Shown here piece by piece: positions 1 to 7,804 of a DNA stretch of 36,689 bases. Origin of the DNA: Bacteroidaceae bacterium (GTDB lineage: Bacteria; Bacteroidota; Bacteroidia; Bacteroidales; Bacteroidaceae); NCBI GenBank assembly GCA_017615835.1, contig JAFZZI010000023.1, positions 1-36,689 on the forward strand, in the 5' to 3' direction. Both the position numbers and the translations under genes were made by a program. The notes beneath the pieces are model-generated. The model worked only from the letters and a program-made list of their open reading frames with translations. It was not told the origin of the DNA and ran no database searches. The first letter of the stretch is position 1; every line of letters begins with the position of its first letter.

Positions 1-14
1 CGCGCGCGCGTTGG

Positions 15-119
15 AAAGACCCATATCTGAATGAAAAAATACCCATATATCTTTTTGCTCAGATATGGGTTTTTCTAGTGCTCAGATATGGGTATTTTTT
101 CATTCAGATATGGGTCTTT
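15..119. repeat. 34-bp perfect inverted repeat with five copies of a 12-bp motif
   Basis: Bases 15-48 are an exact reverse complement of 86-119. The 37-base loop carries a further copy of the motif. The unit TCAGATATGGGT appears at 59-70, 82-93 and 104-115, and in reverse at 19-30, with an imperfect reversed copy at 41-52. The two inner copies share the 15-base word TGCTCAGATATGGGT (56-70 and 79-93). As RNA this would fold into a very stable hairpin. It could be a terminator, a protein-binding array or part of a dispersed repeat. It lies against the window edge, so its full extent is unknown. Confidence 0.85.
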
Positions 120-345
120 TTCAGCCCTGGTGTCCGGCGCTCCAGAAAACGGTGCCGGTCATTCTGTTCCGCAATGGCCTTCTTAAGCGGAAAATACCTT
201 TCAATGAGCTGTCCTAAGTTGTAAAAATGCTGACATATACACATTAGGGACGATTCCTTCTGCGTACCTGTTTATCAAGAATCCCTTTCTGAAGGGTCTT
301 GAAAGTACACGTAAAGAAACGTCCCTAATGCGTACTGATGAGTAG
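120..345. other. Intergenic stretch without a gene
   Basis: I see no credible coding sequence here. It contains an 11-base inverted repeat, CATTAGGGACG at 242-252 and its reverse complement at 320-330. This encloses a small hairpin (CCCTT/AAGGG near 282-295). The word TGCGTAC is also repeated at 261-267 and 329-335. The stretch lies directly downstream of the leftward tRNA-Ala, so the structure could help end or process that transcript, but no clean U-tract follows it. Confidence 0.5.
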
Positions 346-418
346 TGGAGCATACGGGAGTCGAACCCGTGACCTTTAGATTGCGAACCTAACGCTCTAC
401 CAACTAAGCTAATACCCC
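346..418 (-). tRNA. tRNA-Ala(CGC)
   Basis: Read on the minus strand, this 73-nt sequence folds into a full cloverleaf. The 7-bp acceptor stem is GGGGTAT/ATGCTCC, the D stem GCTT/GAGC, the anticodon stem TTAGG/TCTAA, and the T stem ACGGG/CCCGT with loop TTCGACT. The anticodon loop is TTCGCAA, giving CGC, which reads GCG (Ala). The acceptor has a G3:U70 wobble pair, the classic alanine identity element, which supports the assignment. The discriminator is A and CCA is not encoded. A TATATTTG promoter element sits about 10 bases upstream. Confidence 0.93.
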
Positions 419-428
419 ATTGCGGCCG

Positions 429-436
429 CAAATATA
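429..436 (-). promoter_or_regulatory. -7 element TATATTTG of the tRNA-Ala promoter
   Basis: On the minus strand this matches the Bacteroidetes TAnnTTTG -7 consensus exactly. It lies 10 bases from the tRNA 5' end, so the primary transcript would have almost no leader. The upstream part of the promoter falls in the 3' end of dusB. I see no convincing -33 TTTG. Confidence 0.6.
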
Positions 437-445
437 CTTATTTTT

Positions 446-1435
446 TTAATCCAGTTCGGGATAGCGGGCGGGAATGTCTTCCATAATCTGAAAAAGCTCA
501 TCGACAGTGTCGGCGCGAAGCATGGCAATACGCGTGCTCCTGAAGTCGGCAAGTCCCTTGAACAGGGGGCTGGCGGCCAGATGGCGCCGTATGTGTATGA
601 TTCCACGACGCTCGTCAAGACGTGCGACGCTGTCAAGTGTCTCCTGTTTCAGAACCTCCAGTTTCCAGCGGAATCCGGGATCGGGCCATTCACTGCCGGT
701 TTCAAGATAGTACTTCACCTCCTTGAATATCCAGGGTCTGCCGAAGCTTCCGCGCCCTATCATGATGGCATCGACTCCATATCTGTCAAAACACTCCTTC
801 GCCTTTTCGGGTGTCGTGACATCGCCGTTGCCAATGACTGGAATGTGCATCCTGGGATTCTCCTTGATCATGCCTATCAGGGTCCAGTCGGCCTGACCGG
901 TGTACATTTGGGCACGAGTCCGGCCATGAACAGTCAATGCCTGTATTCCACAGTCCTGCAGTTTTTCGGCCAGTTCAACGATTATCTTGCTGTTGTCGTC
1001 CCATCCCAGACGTGTCTTTACGGTAACGGGAATCTTCACTGCATTCACAACTGCCCTGGTAATCTCAAGCATCTTCGGTATATCGCGCAACATCCCGGCT
1101 CCGCCTCCCTTGCCGGCAACCTTTTTGACCGGACAGCCGAAGTTCAGGTCCAGCACGTCAGGGCCGGCAGCCTCAACCATCCGGGCTGCCCTGACCATGG
1201 CATCTGTATCCTTCCCGTAAATCTGTATCGCCACCGGTCGCTCCCCGTCGCAGATCTGGAGCTTGCGCATCGTACTGTTCACCTCGCGTACAAGAGCGTC
1301 GCTTGATACGAATTCCGTATATACCATGTCGGCTCCGAAACGCTTGCACAGCATCCTGAATGCCGGATCAGTCACATCTTCCATCGGGGCCAGCAGCACC
1401 GGCTTTTCACCAAGGTCAATATTCCCTATTGTCAT
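446..1435 (-). CDS. dusB: tRNA-dihydrouridine synthase (DusB/NifR3-like)
   Basis: A cytoplasmic flavoenzyme of 329 residues that reduces uridine to dihydrouridine in tRNA, mainly in the D loop, using FMN and NAD(P)H. The N-terminal TIM barrel begins with the family motif LLAPMEDVTDPAFR. The catalytic cysteine is C101 in LNFGCP, followed by a Gly-rich stretch (GKGGGAGML). VTVKTRLGW, TVHGRTR and a phosphate-binding IGRGSFGRPW follow. A smaller helical domain ends the protein. Length is normal for the family. The start overlaps the stop of the upstream U32 gene by 4 bases (ATGA), so the two are translationally coupled. The DusB subgroup call rests on overall sequence feel; the Dus family itself is certain. 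Confidence 0.93.
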   Translation of the reverse strand: MTIGNIDLGEKPVLLAPMEDVTDPAFRMLCKRFGADMVYTEFVSSDALVREVNSTMRKLQICDGERPVAIQIYGKDTDAMVRAARMVEAAGPDVLDLNFGCPVKKVAGKGGGAGMLRDIPKMLEITRAVVNAVKIPVTVKTRLGWDDNSKIIVELAEKLQDCGIQALTVHGRTRAQMYTGQADWTLIGMIKENPRMHIPVIGNGDVTTPEKAKECFDRYGVDAIMIGRGSFGRPWIFKEVKYYLETGSEWPDPGFRWKLEVLKQETLDSVARLDERRGIIHIRRHLAASPLFKGLADFRSTRIAMLRADTVDELFQIMEDIPARYPELD

Positions 1436-2700
1436 GACTGTCCCTCCTGGCCTTCGCGTGGAACCAGCTTGTACAGCTTGTCGCCGCGCCTGACTTTCTC
1501 TGGCGTTCTGAATGAAACGGGTGTGTTCTGCGGAACCTCCCTGACGGGTTTAAGGTCAACCCTTGGCCCTTCAAGGTTGAAAGTCAGGCATCCTGTGGCA
1601 TTCCCGGTCACCATCAGTCTGTCGCCTTCGGTCAGAGGTGCCGCTTCGGGCAGGAACTCACCCACGCCCAACTTTGCAAAGTAGTCTGTGCAGCGTCCGA
1701 CGTAAACCTTTGTCTCCGTGGCCTGCGAGCCGTACCGGTCGTTCCATTCGCCCAGTTTCTGTCCCAGGTACCAACCGTCCCAGAATCCCCTGTTGAATAC
1801 CGTAGCAAGCCGCCTGTCCCACTCGTCCTTGCGTTCTTCCGTGAAATTTCCGTCCATTACCGCGCCTATGGCCTCCGAGTAGCATTCAGTCACAGTGCGC
1901 ACATAGTCGGCTCCGCGGGCACGCCCTTCAATCTTGAAAACCCTGACGCCAGCTTCAATCATGCGGTCTATGAAGCGGATGGTCTTCAGATCCTTGGGCG
2001 ACATCAGATACTGGTTCTCGACTGACAGTTCCAGATCGCTCTCCCTGTCGCGCAGCAGATAAGCATTGTATCCCCTGCGGCACACCTGCATGCAGGCCCC
2101 ACGGTTTGCCGAAGCCCCCAGCAGATCAAGACTCATATAGCACTTGCCGCTTATGGCCATGCATAAGGCTCCGTGACAGAACATTTCAATCCGAACCGGG
2201 TCTCCTTTCGGTCCGCGGATATCTTCTTCCTCAATCCGGCGACTGATCTCGGCAACCTGATCCAGATTCAGTTCCCGGGCCAACACCACTACGTCGGCGA
2301 ACCGGGCGTAGAACCGCAGTGCCTCAATGTTACTGATGTTCAATTGTGTGGAGAGGTGAACTTCGAGACCGATGCTGTTGCAGTAGGTCATGACTGCCAC
2401 GTCACATGCTATCACCGCCGATATTCCCGCCTCAAGTGCTGCATCTGCAATCATGCGCATCATGGGCAGATCCTCGCCGTACATCACCGTGTTCAGGGTC
2501 AGGTAGCTTTTCACCCCGTGTCCGCTGCACAGCCTCGCTATCTCCCTGAGGTCATCAATGGTGAATTTCGAGGCCGACCTTGCCCTCATGTTGAGTTTGT
2601 CAACGCCGAAATATACCGATCCGGCGCCGGCCTGGAATGCTGCCGCAAGCGACTCCCACGAGCCGACGGGCGACATAATCTCAAAATCAGACCTGTTCAT
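1432..2700 (-). CDS. U32-family protein, TrhP/YegQ-like tRNA hydroxylation protein
   Basis: A 422-residue member of the family annotated as peptidase U32. The best-studied members are not proteases. TrhP (YegQ; YrrN/YrrO in Bacillus) is needed for 5-hydroxyuridine at the wobble position of tRNA, and RlhA hydroxylates 23S rRNA. The family signature is visible: a TIM-barrel start ([22 protein letters not shown]), and a Cys-rich core with C175 and C180 (EMFCHGALC), C187 (GKCYMS), and C203 and C207 ([11 protein letters not shown]), thought to hold an Fe-S cluster. The size matches B. subtilis YrrO. Coupling to dusB and closeness to a tRNA gene favour a tRNA-modification role; that is inference. 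Start chosen at the ATG just after the divergent promoter region. Confidence 0.85.
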   Translation of the reverse strand: MNRSDFEIMSPVGSWESLAAAFQAGAGSVYFGVDKLNMRARSASKFTIDDLREIARLCSGHGVKSYLTLNTVMYGEDLPMMRMIADAALEAGISAVIACDVAVMTYCNSIGLEVHLSTQLNISNIEALRFYARFADVVVLARELNLDQVAEISRRIEEEDIRGPKGDPVRIEMFCHGALCMAISGKCYMSLDLLGASANRGACMQVCRRGYNAYLLRDRESDLELSVENQYLMSPKDLKTIRFIDRMIEAGVRVFKIEGRARGADYVRTVTECYSEAIGAVMDGNFTEERKDEWDRRLATVFNRGFWDGWYLGQKLGEWNDRYGSQATETKVYVGRCTDYFAKLGVGEFLPEAAPLTEGDRLMVTGNATGCLTFNLEGPRVDLKPVREVPQNTPVSFRTPEKVRRGDKLYKLVPREGQEGQS

Positions 2701-2725
2701 GCCAATGCTTGCTGTTGTTGTGCCG

Positions 2726-2733
2726 CGAAGTTA
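2726..2733 (-). promoter_or_regulatory. Candidate -7 element TAACTTCG for the U32-dusB operon
   Basis: Minus-strand match to TAnnTTTG with one mismatch, 26 bases before the U32 start codon, in the 81-base divergent gap shared with cysS. No good -33 element at the usual 19-21 base spacing, so support is moderate. Confidence 0.4.
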
Positions 2734-2746
2734 GGAAAAAATCAGT

Positions 2747-2754
2747 TACCTTTG
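2747..2754 (+). promoter_or_regulatory. -7 element TACCTTTG of the cysS promoter
   Basis: Exact TAnnTTTG match 27 bases before the cysS ATG. The TTG-rich patch at 2715-2720 could be a -33 element, though the spacing (26 bases) is long. Confidence 0.55.
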
Positions 2755-2781
2755 CGGCAACAATCAAGCCTGTATCCCGTT

Positions 2782-4257
2782 ATGGAACACAAACTGACTA
2801 TTTACAATACTCTTTCCAGGAAAAAGGAACTGTTTGAACCCATCAATCCTCCCCATGTGGGCATGTATGTCTGTGGCCCTACCGTCTATGGCGACCCGCA
2901 TCTGGGCCATGCCCGTCCTGCCATCACTTTTGATGTCCTGTTCCGCTATCTGACTCATCTTGGCTACAAGGTGAGGTATGTACGCAACATCACTGATGTG
3001 GGCCATCTTGAACACGATGCCGATGAGGGTGAGGACAAGATAGCCAAGAAGGCCAGGCTTGAGCAACTTGAGCCCATGGAAGTGGCACAGTACTACACCA
3101 ACCGCTTCAATGCGGCCATGCAGCGTCTCAATGTGCTGCCACCCAGCATCGAGCCTCATGCCTCGGGCCATATCATAGAGCAGATACAGTTGGTGCGCGA
3201 GATTCTTGACAACGGTTTTGCCTACGAATCTAACGGCTCTGTCTATTTTGATGTTGCCAAGTACGACGTCAGACACCACTACGGTGTGCTTTCCGGCCGC
3301 AACCTTGACGATGTCCGTGATGTAAGCCGTGAACTGGACGGGGTGGGAGAGAAGCACAATCAGGCCGATTTCGCACTTTGGAAGAAAGCCCAGCCTGAGC
3401 ACATCATGCGTTGGCCTTCGCCCTGGAGCGACGGTTTCCCCGGCTGGCACTGCGAGTGTACAGCGATGGGGCGCAAGTATCTTGGCAACCACTTCGACAT
3501 ACACGGAGGCGGTATGGATCTGGTGTTCCCTCATCACGAATGTGAGATAGCTCAGGCAGTAGCCAGTCAGGGCGACCAGATGGTCAAGTATTGGATGCAC
3601 AACAACATGATAACCATCGAGGGCAAGAAAATGGGCAAGAGTTACAACAACTTCATCACCCTGAACCAGTTCTTCGAAGGCTCTCACGAAAAGCTTCAGC
3701 AGCCGTATGCGCCAATGACTATCCGTTTCTTCATACTGATGGCCCATTATCGCGGCACTGTCGATTTCAGCAACGATGCCCTTCAGGCAGCAGAAAAGGC
3801 ACTTGCGCGCCTGCTTGAGGCTTACGATGCCACTGCCCGCATCAAGCCGTCAGCAACATCCGGAACCGACACCGCCGCCTTCACCGCCGCCTGCTACGAA
3901 GCGATGGACGATGACCTGAACACTCCTGTGGTTATAAGTCATCTTTTCGATGCAGCCAAGATAATCAATTCGGCTGCCGACGGACTGACGCCGCTTTCCG
4001 CTGCCGACGTTGACAGGCTGCGTTCGCTCTTTGACACCTTCCTGTTCGGCATACTCGGAATGCGGCGCGACAAGGAGGGGGGCAACAGTCGTGAAGAAGC
4101 CTTCGGCCATGTCGTTGACCTTTTGCTTGAACAGCGTGCCATAGCCAAGGCCAATAAAGATTGGGCGACCAGCGACAGGATACGTAATGAACTTACCGCC
4201 CTGGGCTTTGAGATTAAAGATACAAAAGAGGGTAGCACGTGGAAGCTGAACCGTTGA
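2782..4257 (+). CDS. cysS: Cysteinyl-tRNA synthetase
   Basis: A cytoplasmic class Ia synthetase of 491 residues that charges tRNA-Cys. Visible hallmarks are the zinc-ligand cysteine C31 in [10 protein letters not shown], the HIGH motif as HLGH (40-43), further zinc ligands in [10 protein letters not shown] and HHECEIAQ, and the KMSKS motif as KMGKS (283-287). The C-terminal helical anticodon-binding region ends in the usual RDxI-like part ([20 protein letters not shown]). The reading frame is open 600 bases further upstream, but that lies antisense to the U32 gene. The ATG at 2782 directly precedes the conserved N-terminus and follows the promoter. It is followed after 4 bases by the M28 lipoprotein gene. 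Confidence 0.97.
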   Translation: MEHKLTIYNTLSRKKELFEPINPPHVGMYVCGPTVYGDPHLGHARPAITFDVLFRYLTHLGYKVRYVRNITDVGHLEHDADEGEDKIAKKARLEQLEPMEVAQYYTNRFNAAMQRLNVLPPSIEPHASGHIIEQIQLVREILDNGFAYESNGSVYFDVAKYDVRHHYGVLSGRNLDDVRDVSRELDGVGEKHNQADFALWKKAQPEHIMRWPSPWSDGFPGWHCECTAMGRKYLGNHFDIHGGGMDLVFPHHECEIAQAVASQGDQMVKYWMHNNMITIEGKKMGKSYNNFITLNQFFEGSHEKLQQPYAPMTIRFFILMAHYRGTVDFSNDALQAAEKALARLLEAYDATARIKPSATSGTDTAAFTAACYEAMDDDLNTPVVISHLFDAAKIINSAADGLTPLSAADVDRLRSLFDTFLFGILGMRRDKEGGNSREEAFGHVVDLLLEQRAIAKANKDWATSDRIRNELTALGFEIKDTKEGSTWKLNR

Positions 4258-4261
4258 AGAT

Positions 4262-5272
4262 ATGATAAAAATATTGACAAGAATCAATGTTCTCGCGTTA
4301 CTTTTGAGTGTCTTGCTGGCCGTCTGTAGCAGCTGTACCGCCAAGGCCCCCAAAGGGCTGAAAGCACCTGTGGTGGCTGTTTCCACGGTACCCGCCTTCA
4401 ACGCCGACAGTGCCTATGCCTACGTCAAGGTCCAGACAGACTTCGGACCGCGCGTTCCCAACACCGAAGCTCACAAGGCCTGCGCTCAGTGGCTGGAGGG
4501 GAAACTCAGCGGTTTCGGGGCCGAAACCGTGGTTCAGAACATTCAGGTCACGGCCTTTGACGGCACCGTCATCAACGGATTCAACATTATAGGCCGCTTC
4601 CGTCCCAAACTGAAGAAACGCGTCATCATCTGCTCTCACTGGGACAGCCGTCCCTGGGCAGACAACGATCCTGATCCGGCCAACCACAACAAGCCCGTCG
4701 ATGCCGCAAATGATGGAGCCAGCGGAGTCGCGGTCATTCTTGAAATTGCCCGTCAGATGCAGCGTAAGCAGCCTGAGATTGGTGTTGACTGCATTTTTTT
4801 CGATGCTGAAGACTGGGGCCCCGGCGATGAATGGAAGGGCCGTCACACAGATGAAATGTGGGGTCTCGGCACCCAGTACTGGGCACGCCGTCCACATGTT
4901 GACGGATACACGGCCCGTTTTGCCATACTGCTGGACATGGTCGGAGGGAAAGATGCCGTATTCTACAGGGAAGGCTACTCGCAGCACTTTGCATCTGCAG
5001 TCGTTGACAAAGTGTGGAAGGCTGCCTCTTCGACAGGCAATGACCGTGTCTTCAACAATTCCCTGTCGGGTTACGTCACTGACGATCATCTCTTCATCAA
5101 CCGTATAGCCGGCATCCCCGCCATAGACATTATCCCCTATTATCCTGATTGTGCTCAAAGTTCCTTTGGCCCGACATGGCACACCGTTTCCGACAATTTC
5201 TCCAACATCAGCAAGTCCACGCTTCAGGCAGTCGGCGAAACAGTAATGCACGTAATATATAACGAAAAATAA
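4262..5272 (+). CDS. M28-fold glutaminyl-peptide cyclotransferase-like lipoprotein
   Basis: A 336-residue lipoprotein with a signal peptide ending in a Cys pair (C22/C25). The rest is an M28 zinc-hydrolase fold of the bacterial glutaminyl cyclase subgroup, which converts N-terminal Gln of exported proteins to pyroglutamate. Metal-site motifs follow the family: SHWDSRPWADND near 125-136, DAANDGASG at 147-155 with D147, FFDAEDWG at 179-186 with E183, and a C-terminal TWHTVSDN. The single-metal cyclases and M28 aminopeptidases share these motifs, so peptidase activity cannot be excluded. It should act in the periplasm or at the outer membrane. It is tightly packed with cysS and overlaps sufE by one base. 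Confidence 0.8.
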   Translation: MIKILTRINVLALLLSVLLAVCSSCTAKAPKGLKAPVVAVSTVPAFNADSAYAYVKVQTDFGPRVPNTEAHKACAQWLEGKLSGFGAETVVQNIQVTAFDGTVINGFNIIGRFRPKLKKRVIICSHWDSRPWADNDPDPANHNKPVDAANDGASGVAVILEIARQMQRKQPEIGVDCIFFDAEDWGPGDEWKGRHTDEMWGLGTQYWARRPHVDGYTARFAILLDMVGGKDAVFYREGYSQHFASAVVDKVWKAASSTGNDRVFNNSLSGYVTDDHLFINRIAGIPAIDIIPYYPDCAQSSFGPTWHTVSDNFSNISKSTLQAVGETVMHVIYNEK

Positions 5273-5685
5273 TGACGACTATCGAAGACATCCAGCAGGA
5301 AATCGCTGACGAATTCAGTGCCTTGGACGACTGGATGGACAAATACCAGCTTATAATCGACCTTGGCGGTACCCTGCCGCCACTCGATCCGGTTTTCAAG
5401 ACAGACGAGAACTTGATTGACGGCTGTCAGAGCCGTGTATGGCTTCATGCACATACCGAAGACGGACGGATGTGGTTCGAGGCCGACAGTGATGCCATCA
5501 TCACCAAAGGGCTTATTGCGCTGCTCATCCGCGTATGGTCGGGGCAGACTCCTGCCGACATTCTTGCCAGTGAACCGCATTTCATCGCCGACATCGGCCT
5601 CAGCGAACATCTTTCGCCGACCCGGAGCAACGGCCTTCTGTCAATGGTAAGACGGATGCGTATGTACGCCCAGTCGGCTAGCTGA
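5272..5685 (+). CDS. sufE: SufE-family cysteine desulfurase activator
   Basis: A 137-residue cytoplasmic protein. SufE takes persulfide sulfur from the desulfurase SufS and passes it to the SufBCD scaffold for Fe-S cluster assembly. The acceptor cysteine is C52 in LIDGCQSRVWL, the family signature. The helical N-terminus (EIADEFSALDDWMDKYQLIIDLG) and ending (SNGLLSMVRRMRMYAQ) also fit. The start ATG shares its first base with the TAA of the M28 gene, so translation is coupled. No sufS or sufBCD lies in this window. Confidence 0.93.
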   Translation: MTTIEDIQQEIADEFSALDDWMDKYQLIIDLGGTLPPLDPVFKTDENLIDGCQSRVWLHAHTEDGRMWFEADSDAIITKGLIALLIRVWSGQTPADILASEPHFIADIGLSEHLSPTRSNGLLSMVRRMRMYAQSAS

Positions 5686-5773
5686 CAATTAACCAATGTT
5701 AAATTCCGGTGCCGCGGAATGTCCTGGTGTAGCGGCTGGGGTACTCATGCCGTTATCGCACTTGTTCTGCCCG

Positions 5774-5788
5774 TTTAACTTTGTTAAA
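5774..5788. promoter_or_regulatory. Candidate operator palindrome TTTAAC-ttt-GTTAAA
   Basis: A perfect 6+3+6 palindrome just upstream of the fimbrillin-operon promoter. The word TGTTAAATT overlaps it (5782-5790) and occurs again at 5697-5705. The position suits an activator or repressor site, but no cognate regulator is encoded nearby. Confidence 0.4.
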
Positions 5789-5792
5789 TTGT

Positions 5793-5824
5793 TTTCGCGG
5801 AATCGCATTTTTTTCGTACTTTTG
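5793..5824 (+). promoter_or_regulatory. Promoter of the fimbrillin-like operon
   Basis: -7 element TACTTTTG at 5817-5824, an exact TAnnTTTG match. A weak TTTCG at the -33 position (5793-5797) is 19 bases upstream. It would give a leader of about 40 bases before the 57-residue peptide gene. Confidence 0.65.
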
Positions 5825-5870
5825 CAATTATTTGTGTGCAGAGTGCACAGACAGTAACGCCGGAGAAGTT

Positions 5871-6044
5871 ATGAAAAGAGAATACAAGGGTCTTGTGATG
5901 ACGCCTATCGACGTCGAGTTAAGCGAGGTGATTTTGGGCTCGTCAGTGGTGAACAATTCCAAAATTCAGTCAACCGGTCAGGAAATCGGTGCAGAGTACG
6001 ATTTCAGCGACCAGTCCTTCAACCACGAGTGGGGGTCTAACTGA
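5871..6044 (+). CDS. 57-residue leader peptide of the fimbrillin operon, function unknown
   Basis: A short ORF beginning MKREYKGLVMTPIDVEL, with no signal peptide and no membrane segment. The C-terminal half is rich in Ser, Asn, Asp and Gln and ends HEWGSN. The start follows the pattern of small Bacteroidales proteins (MKKxYxxPxxEV, then a hydrophobic patch and Gly/Ser) often found in front of surface-protein genes. They have no established function that I know. It is the first gene after a good promoter, and 27 bases separate its stop from the fimbrillin ATG. It may be a real small protein or a translational lead-in. Similarity is from memory, not a search. Confidence 0.7.
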   Translation: MKREYKGLVMTPIDVELSEVILGSSVVNNSKIQSTGQEIGAEYDFSDQSFNHEWGSN

Positions 6045-6071
6045 AGTTAACTAACCTTGAAAGCTTTAGGA

Positions 6072-7793
6072 ATGAAATCCAGATGGTTTTTGTCGGCTGC
6101 TGCGGTTGCAGTGGCCATTCTGCCTTTTGTCTCATGCGACAAAGGCGGCAACAGCGTTTTTTCCTTCAGGTCGGGTAACCGTGTAACATTCTCGGCAGGA
6201 GCCTCCGGTTCAGGCGATGCCTCGACCAGAGCGGTCTATTCGGATGTCATCTACACGGAAAACGCCAAGAGATACGAGCGTATCGACTGGCAGCAGGGTG
6301 ACCTCATCAGAGTATCCTGTGCTCAGGCCAGCGAGCCTGCCTCAAAATATGCGGACTATGTCGTAGGTGAAGTCTGGAACGAGGGGAACCGTTATTCATA
6401 CGGTCGCATCAACCCTGCCGACCAGGGTAGCGTACTGTGCTGGGGAGCTCAGGGACAGCATGTCTTCTACGGAGTATATCCTGCACCGGCATCCGGCATG
6501 GTAACTGTCGAGTACAACGGCGGCAGCACCGCCAGGGGCAGCGTTCCCGCAGTCCAGCCGCAGTTGGGCTTTCAGAACCATGTGGTAAAGCCTGATCTGC
6601 CGGCAAGCATGATGATGGTTGCGAAGAACACTATCACTCCGGACAATACTGACGCAAACTATGCCGTCAACGGAAACGGTGTCACCAACGGCGATGACGT
6701 TTTCCTGTCGTTCGACCCGCTCACCACTGCCATCCAGTTCACCATTACCAACAAGACCGGCCGGGTTCTCCCTGTCAGTAGCGTAGGGCTGATTTCAGAT
6801 GCGAATGCCATCAACGGTCCCTTTACCGCCAATATTGACAACGTAAAATCGGGAACGGCTCCGTATTGCACTTTCGACGGGACTGTCAGTGAGAGCAACA
6901 AGAGCGTCAGCATCGACCTGTCAGGCTACAACATCAGCCTTGCCGTTGACGAAACGCTTCAGTTCACCTTCTTCCTCACTCCGACAGCAACGACTGTAGA
7001 TGACCTTACATTCACCATAACGGATCCTTCATCGGGCAAGACACGTATGCTTGAACTCAGGATGGCCAACGGTACGAAGTTGCCGTTCCCCACTCACAAG
7101 AAATCGTTTGTGACAGGTATTTTTGTCCCTGAGGGAGTACAGTGGACCGTAAAGTATGATGCCGAGGTCATCTCCTGGGAAGATGTCCACGAGCCGATAT
7201 ATCTGGAAAAGAACTACGGAGACGAGATTGTCATCATGGATCTTGGCGGCTGGGTATTTCCGAGTGACGGTACAAATGCCGGAATACAGGGATCTACAGG
7301 CAAGTACCTGCCCGGTGACCCGTACGTGAACGGGGAGCAGATGGGTGTAGTGCTTCAGAGTCAGTACAATTCGCAGAAGTGGATTCGTCTGTACACCCGG
7401 CAGTCCATGACAGACAACGAAGTCAGTGAAGGCGATCTGCTTCGTCTGTATATCAATTCCAGTTTCAGACAGCCTGTGCCTGGCGATCCGGACTATATGC
7501 TGAACGACGCCCTGACATTTTCAGTGCTGCTGGGCACTTACAATGACTACTATGACTGGAGGAATTTCTACAATGGTCAGTTGAATTCGGCTGCTTACTT
7601 CGGTGACGACTACGATCCTGACAGTCAGGATTTCTGGCAGAGTGAAGACTGGGAAAACGAGTTCCCTATTGAAATACCCGTAACCGCAACCTTGGCAGAG
7701 CGTCTGAAGGACGGCGACCTGATTGTCGAGAATTCTACCGGCATGAGACTGTTCCGCATTTCTTTGGTAAAGGGCTCCGGTTCCGATAACTAA
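6072..7793 (+). CDS. Fimbrillin family (Mfa-like) lipoprotein
   Basis: A 573-residue lipoprotein. The signal peptide ends ILPFVSC with lipid-accepting C22. The mature N-terminus has the typical fimbrillin pattern: VTFSAG, then STRAVYSD, then a RIDWQQGDLIRVSC-type strand. FDPLTTAIQFTITNKTG and the C-terminal beta-rich region follow the two-domain plan of Bacteroidales FimA/Mfa1-like pilins. These are exported as lipoproteins, cleaved by an Arg-specific protease and assembled by strand exchange. The STRA site is a plausible cleavage point (inference). A TTG start 15 bases upstream is possible, but the ATG gives a standard signal peptide. It is followed 11 bases later by the 1120-residue lipoprotein gene. 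It could be a stalk, tip or accessory subunit. Confidence 0.82.
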   Translation: MKSRWFLSAAAVAVAILPFVSCDKGGNSVFSFRSGNRVTFSAGASGSGDASTRAVYSDVIYTENAKRYERIDWQQGDLIRVSCAQASEPASKYADYVVGEVWNEGNRYSYGRINPADQGSVLCWGAQGQHVFYGVYPAPASGMVTVEYNGGSTARGSVPAVQPQLGFQNHVVKPDLPASMMMVAKNTITPDNTDANYAVNGNGVTNGDDVFLSFDPLTTAIQFTITNKTGRVLPVSSVGLISDANAINGPFTANIDNVKSGTAPYCTFDGTVSESNKSVSIDLSGYNISLAVDETLQFTFFLTPTATTVDDLTFTITDPSSGKTRMLELRMANGTKLPFPTHKKSFVTGIFVPEGVQWTVKYDAEVISWEDVHEPIYLEKNYGDEIVIMDLGGWVFPSDGTNAGIQGSTGKYLPGDPYVNGEQMGVVLQSQYNSQKWIRLYTRQSMTDNEVSEGDLLRLYINSSFRQPVPGDPDYMLNDALTFSVLLGTYNDYYDWRNFYNGQLNSAAYFGDDYDPDSQDFWQSEDWENEFPIEIPVTATLAERLKDGDLIVENSTGMRLFRISLVKGSGSDN

Positions 7794-7804
7794 TCCGTTG
7801 TGAT

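Noticed and set aside
15-119. CRISPR array
   Set aside because: Repeats are short, inverted and irregularly spaced, and no cas gene is present.
581-1306. 241-codon open frame on the plus strand
   Set aside because: Antisense to dusB; no motif or sensible start.
1432-2700. Secreted collagenase (the old U32 label)
   Set aside because: No signal peptide, and characterised relatives with the same Cys-rich core are RNA hydroxylation proteins.
2173-2781. N-terminal extension of cysS by about 200 codons
   Set aside because: The extension is antisense to the U32 gene and precedes the promoter; CysRS begins at the ATG at 2782.
2764-3747. Long open frame (327 codons) on the minus strand
   Set aside because: It lies wholly antisense to cysS, whose protein motifs are complete; the product shows no family motif. 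A shadow of codon bias.
4298-5251. 317-codon open frame on the minus strand
   Set aside because: Antisense to the M28 lipoprotein gene, no recognisable domain or promoter.
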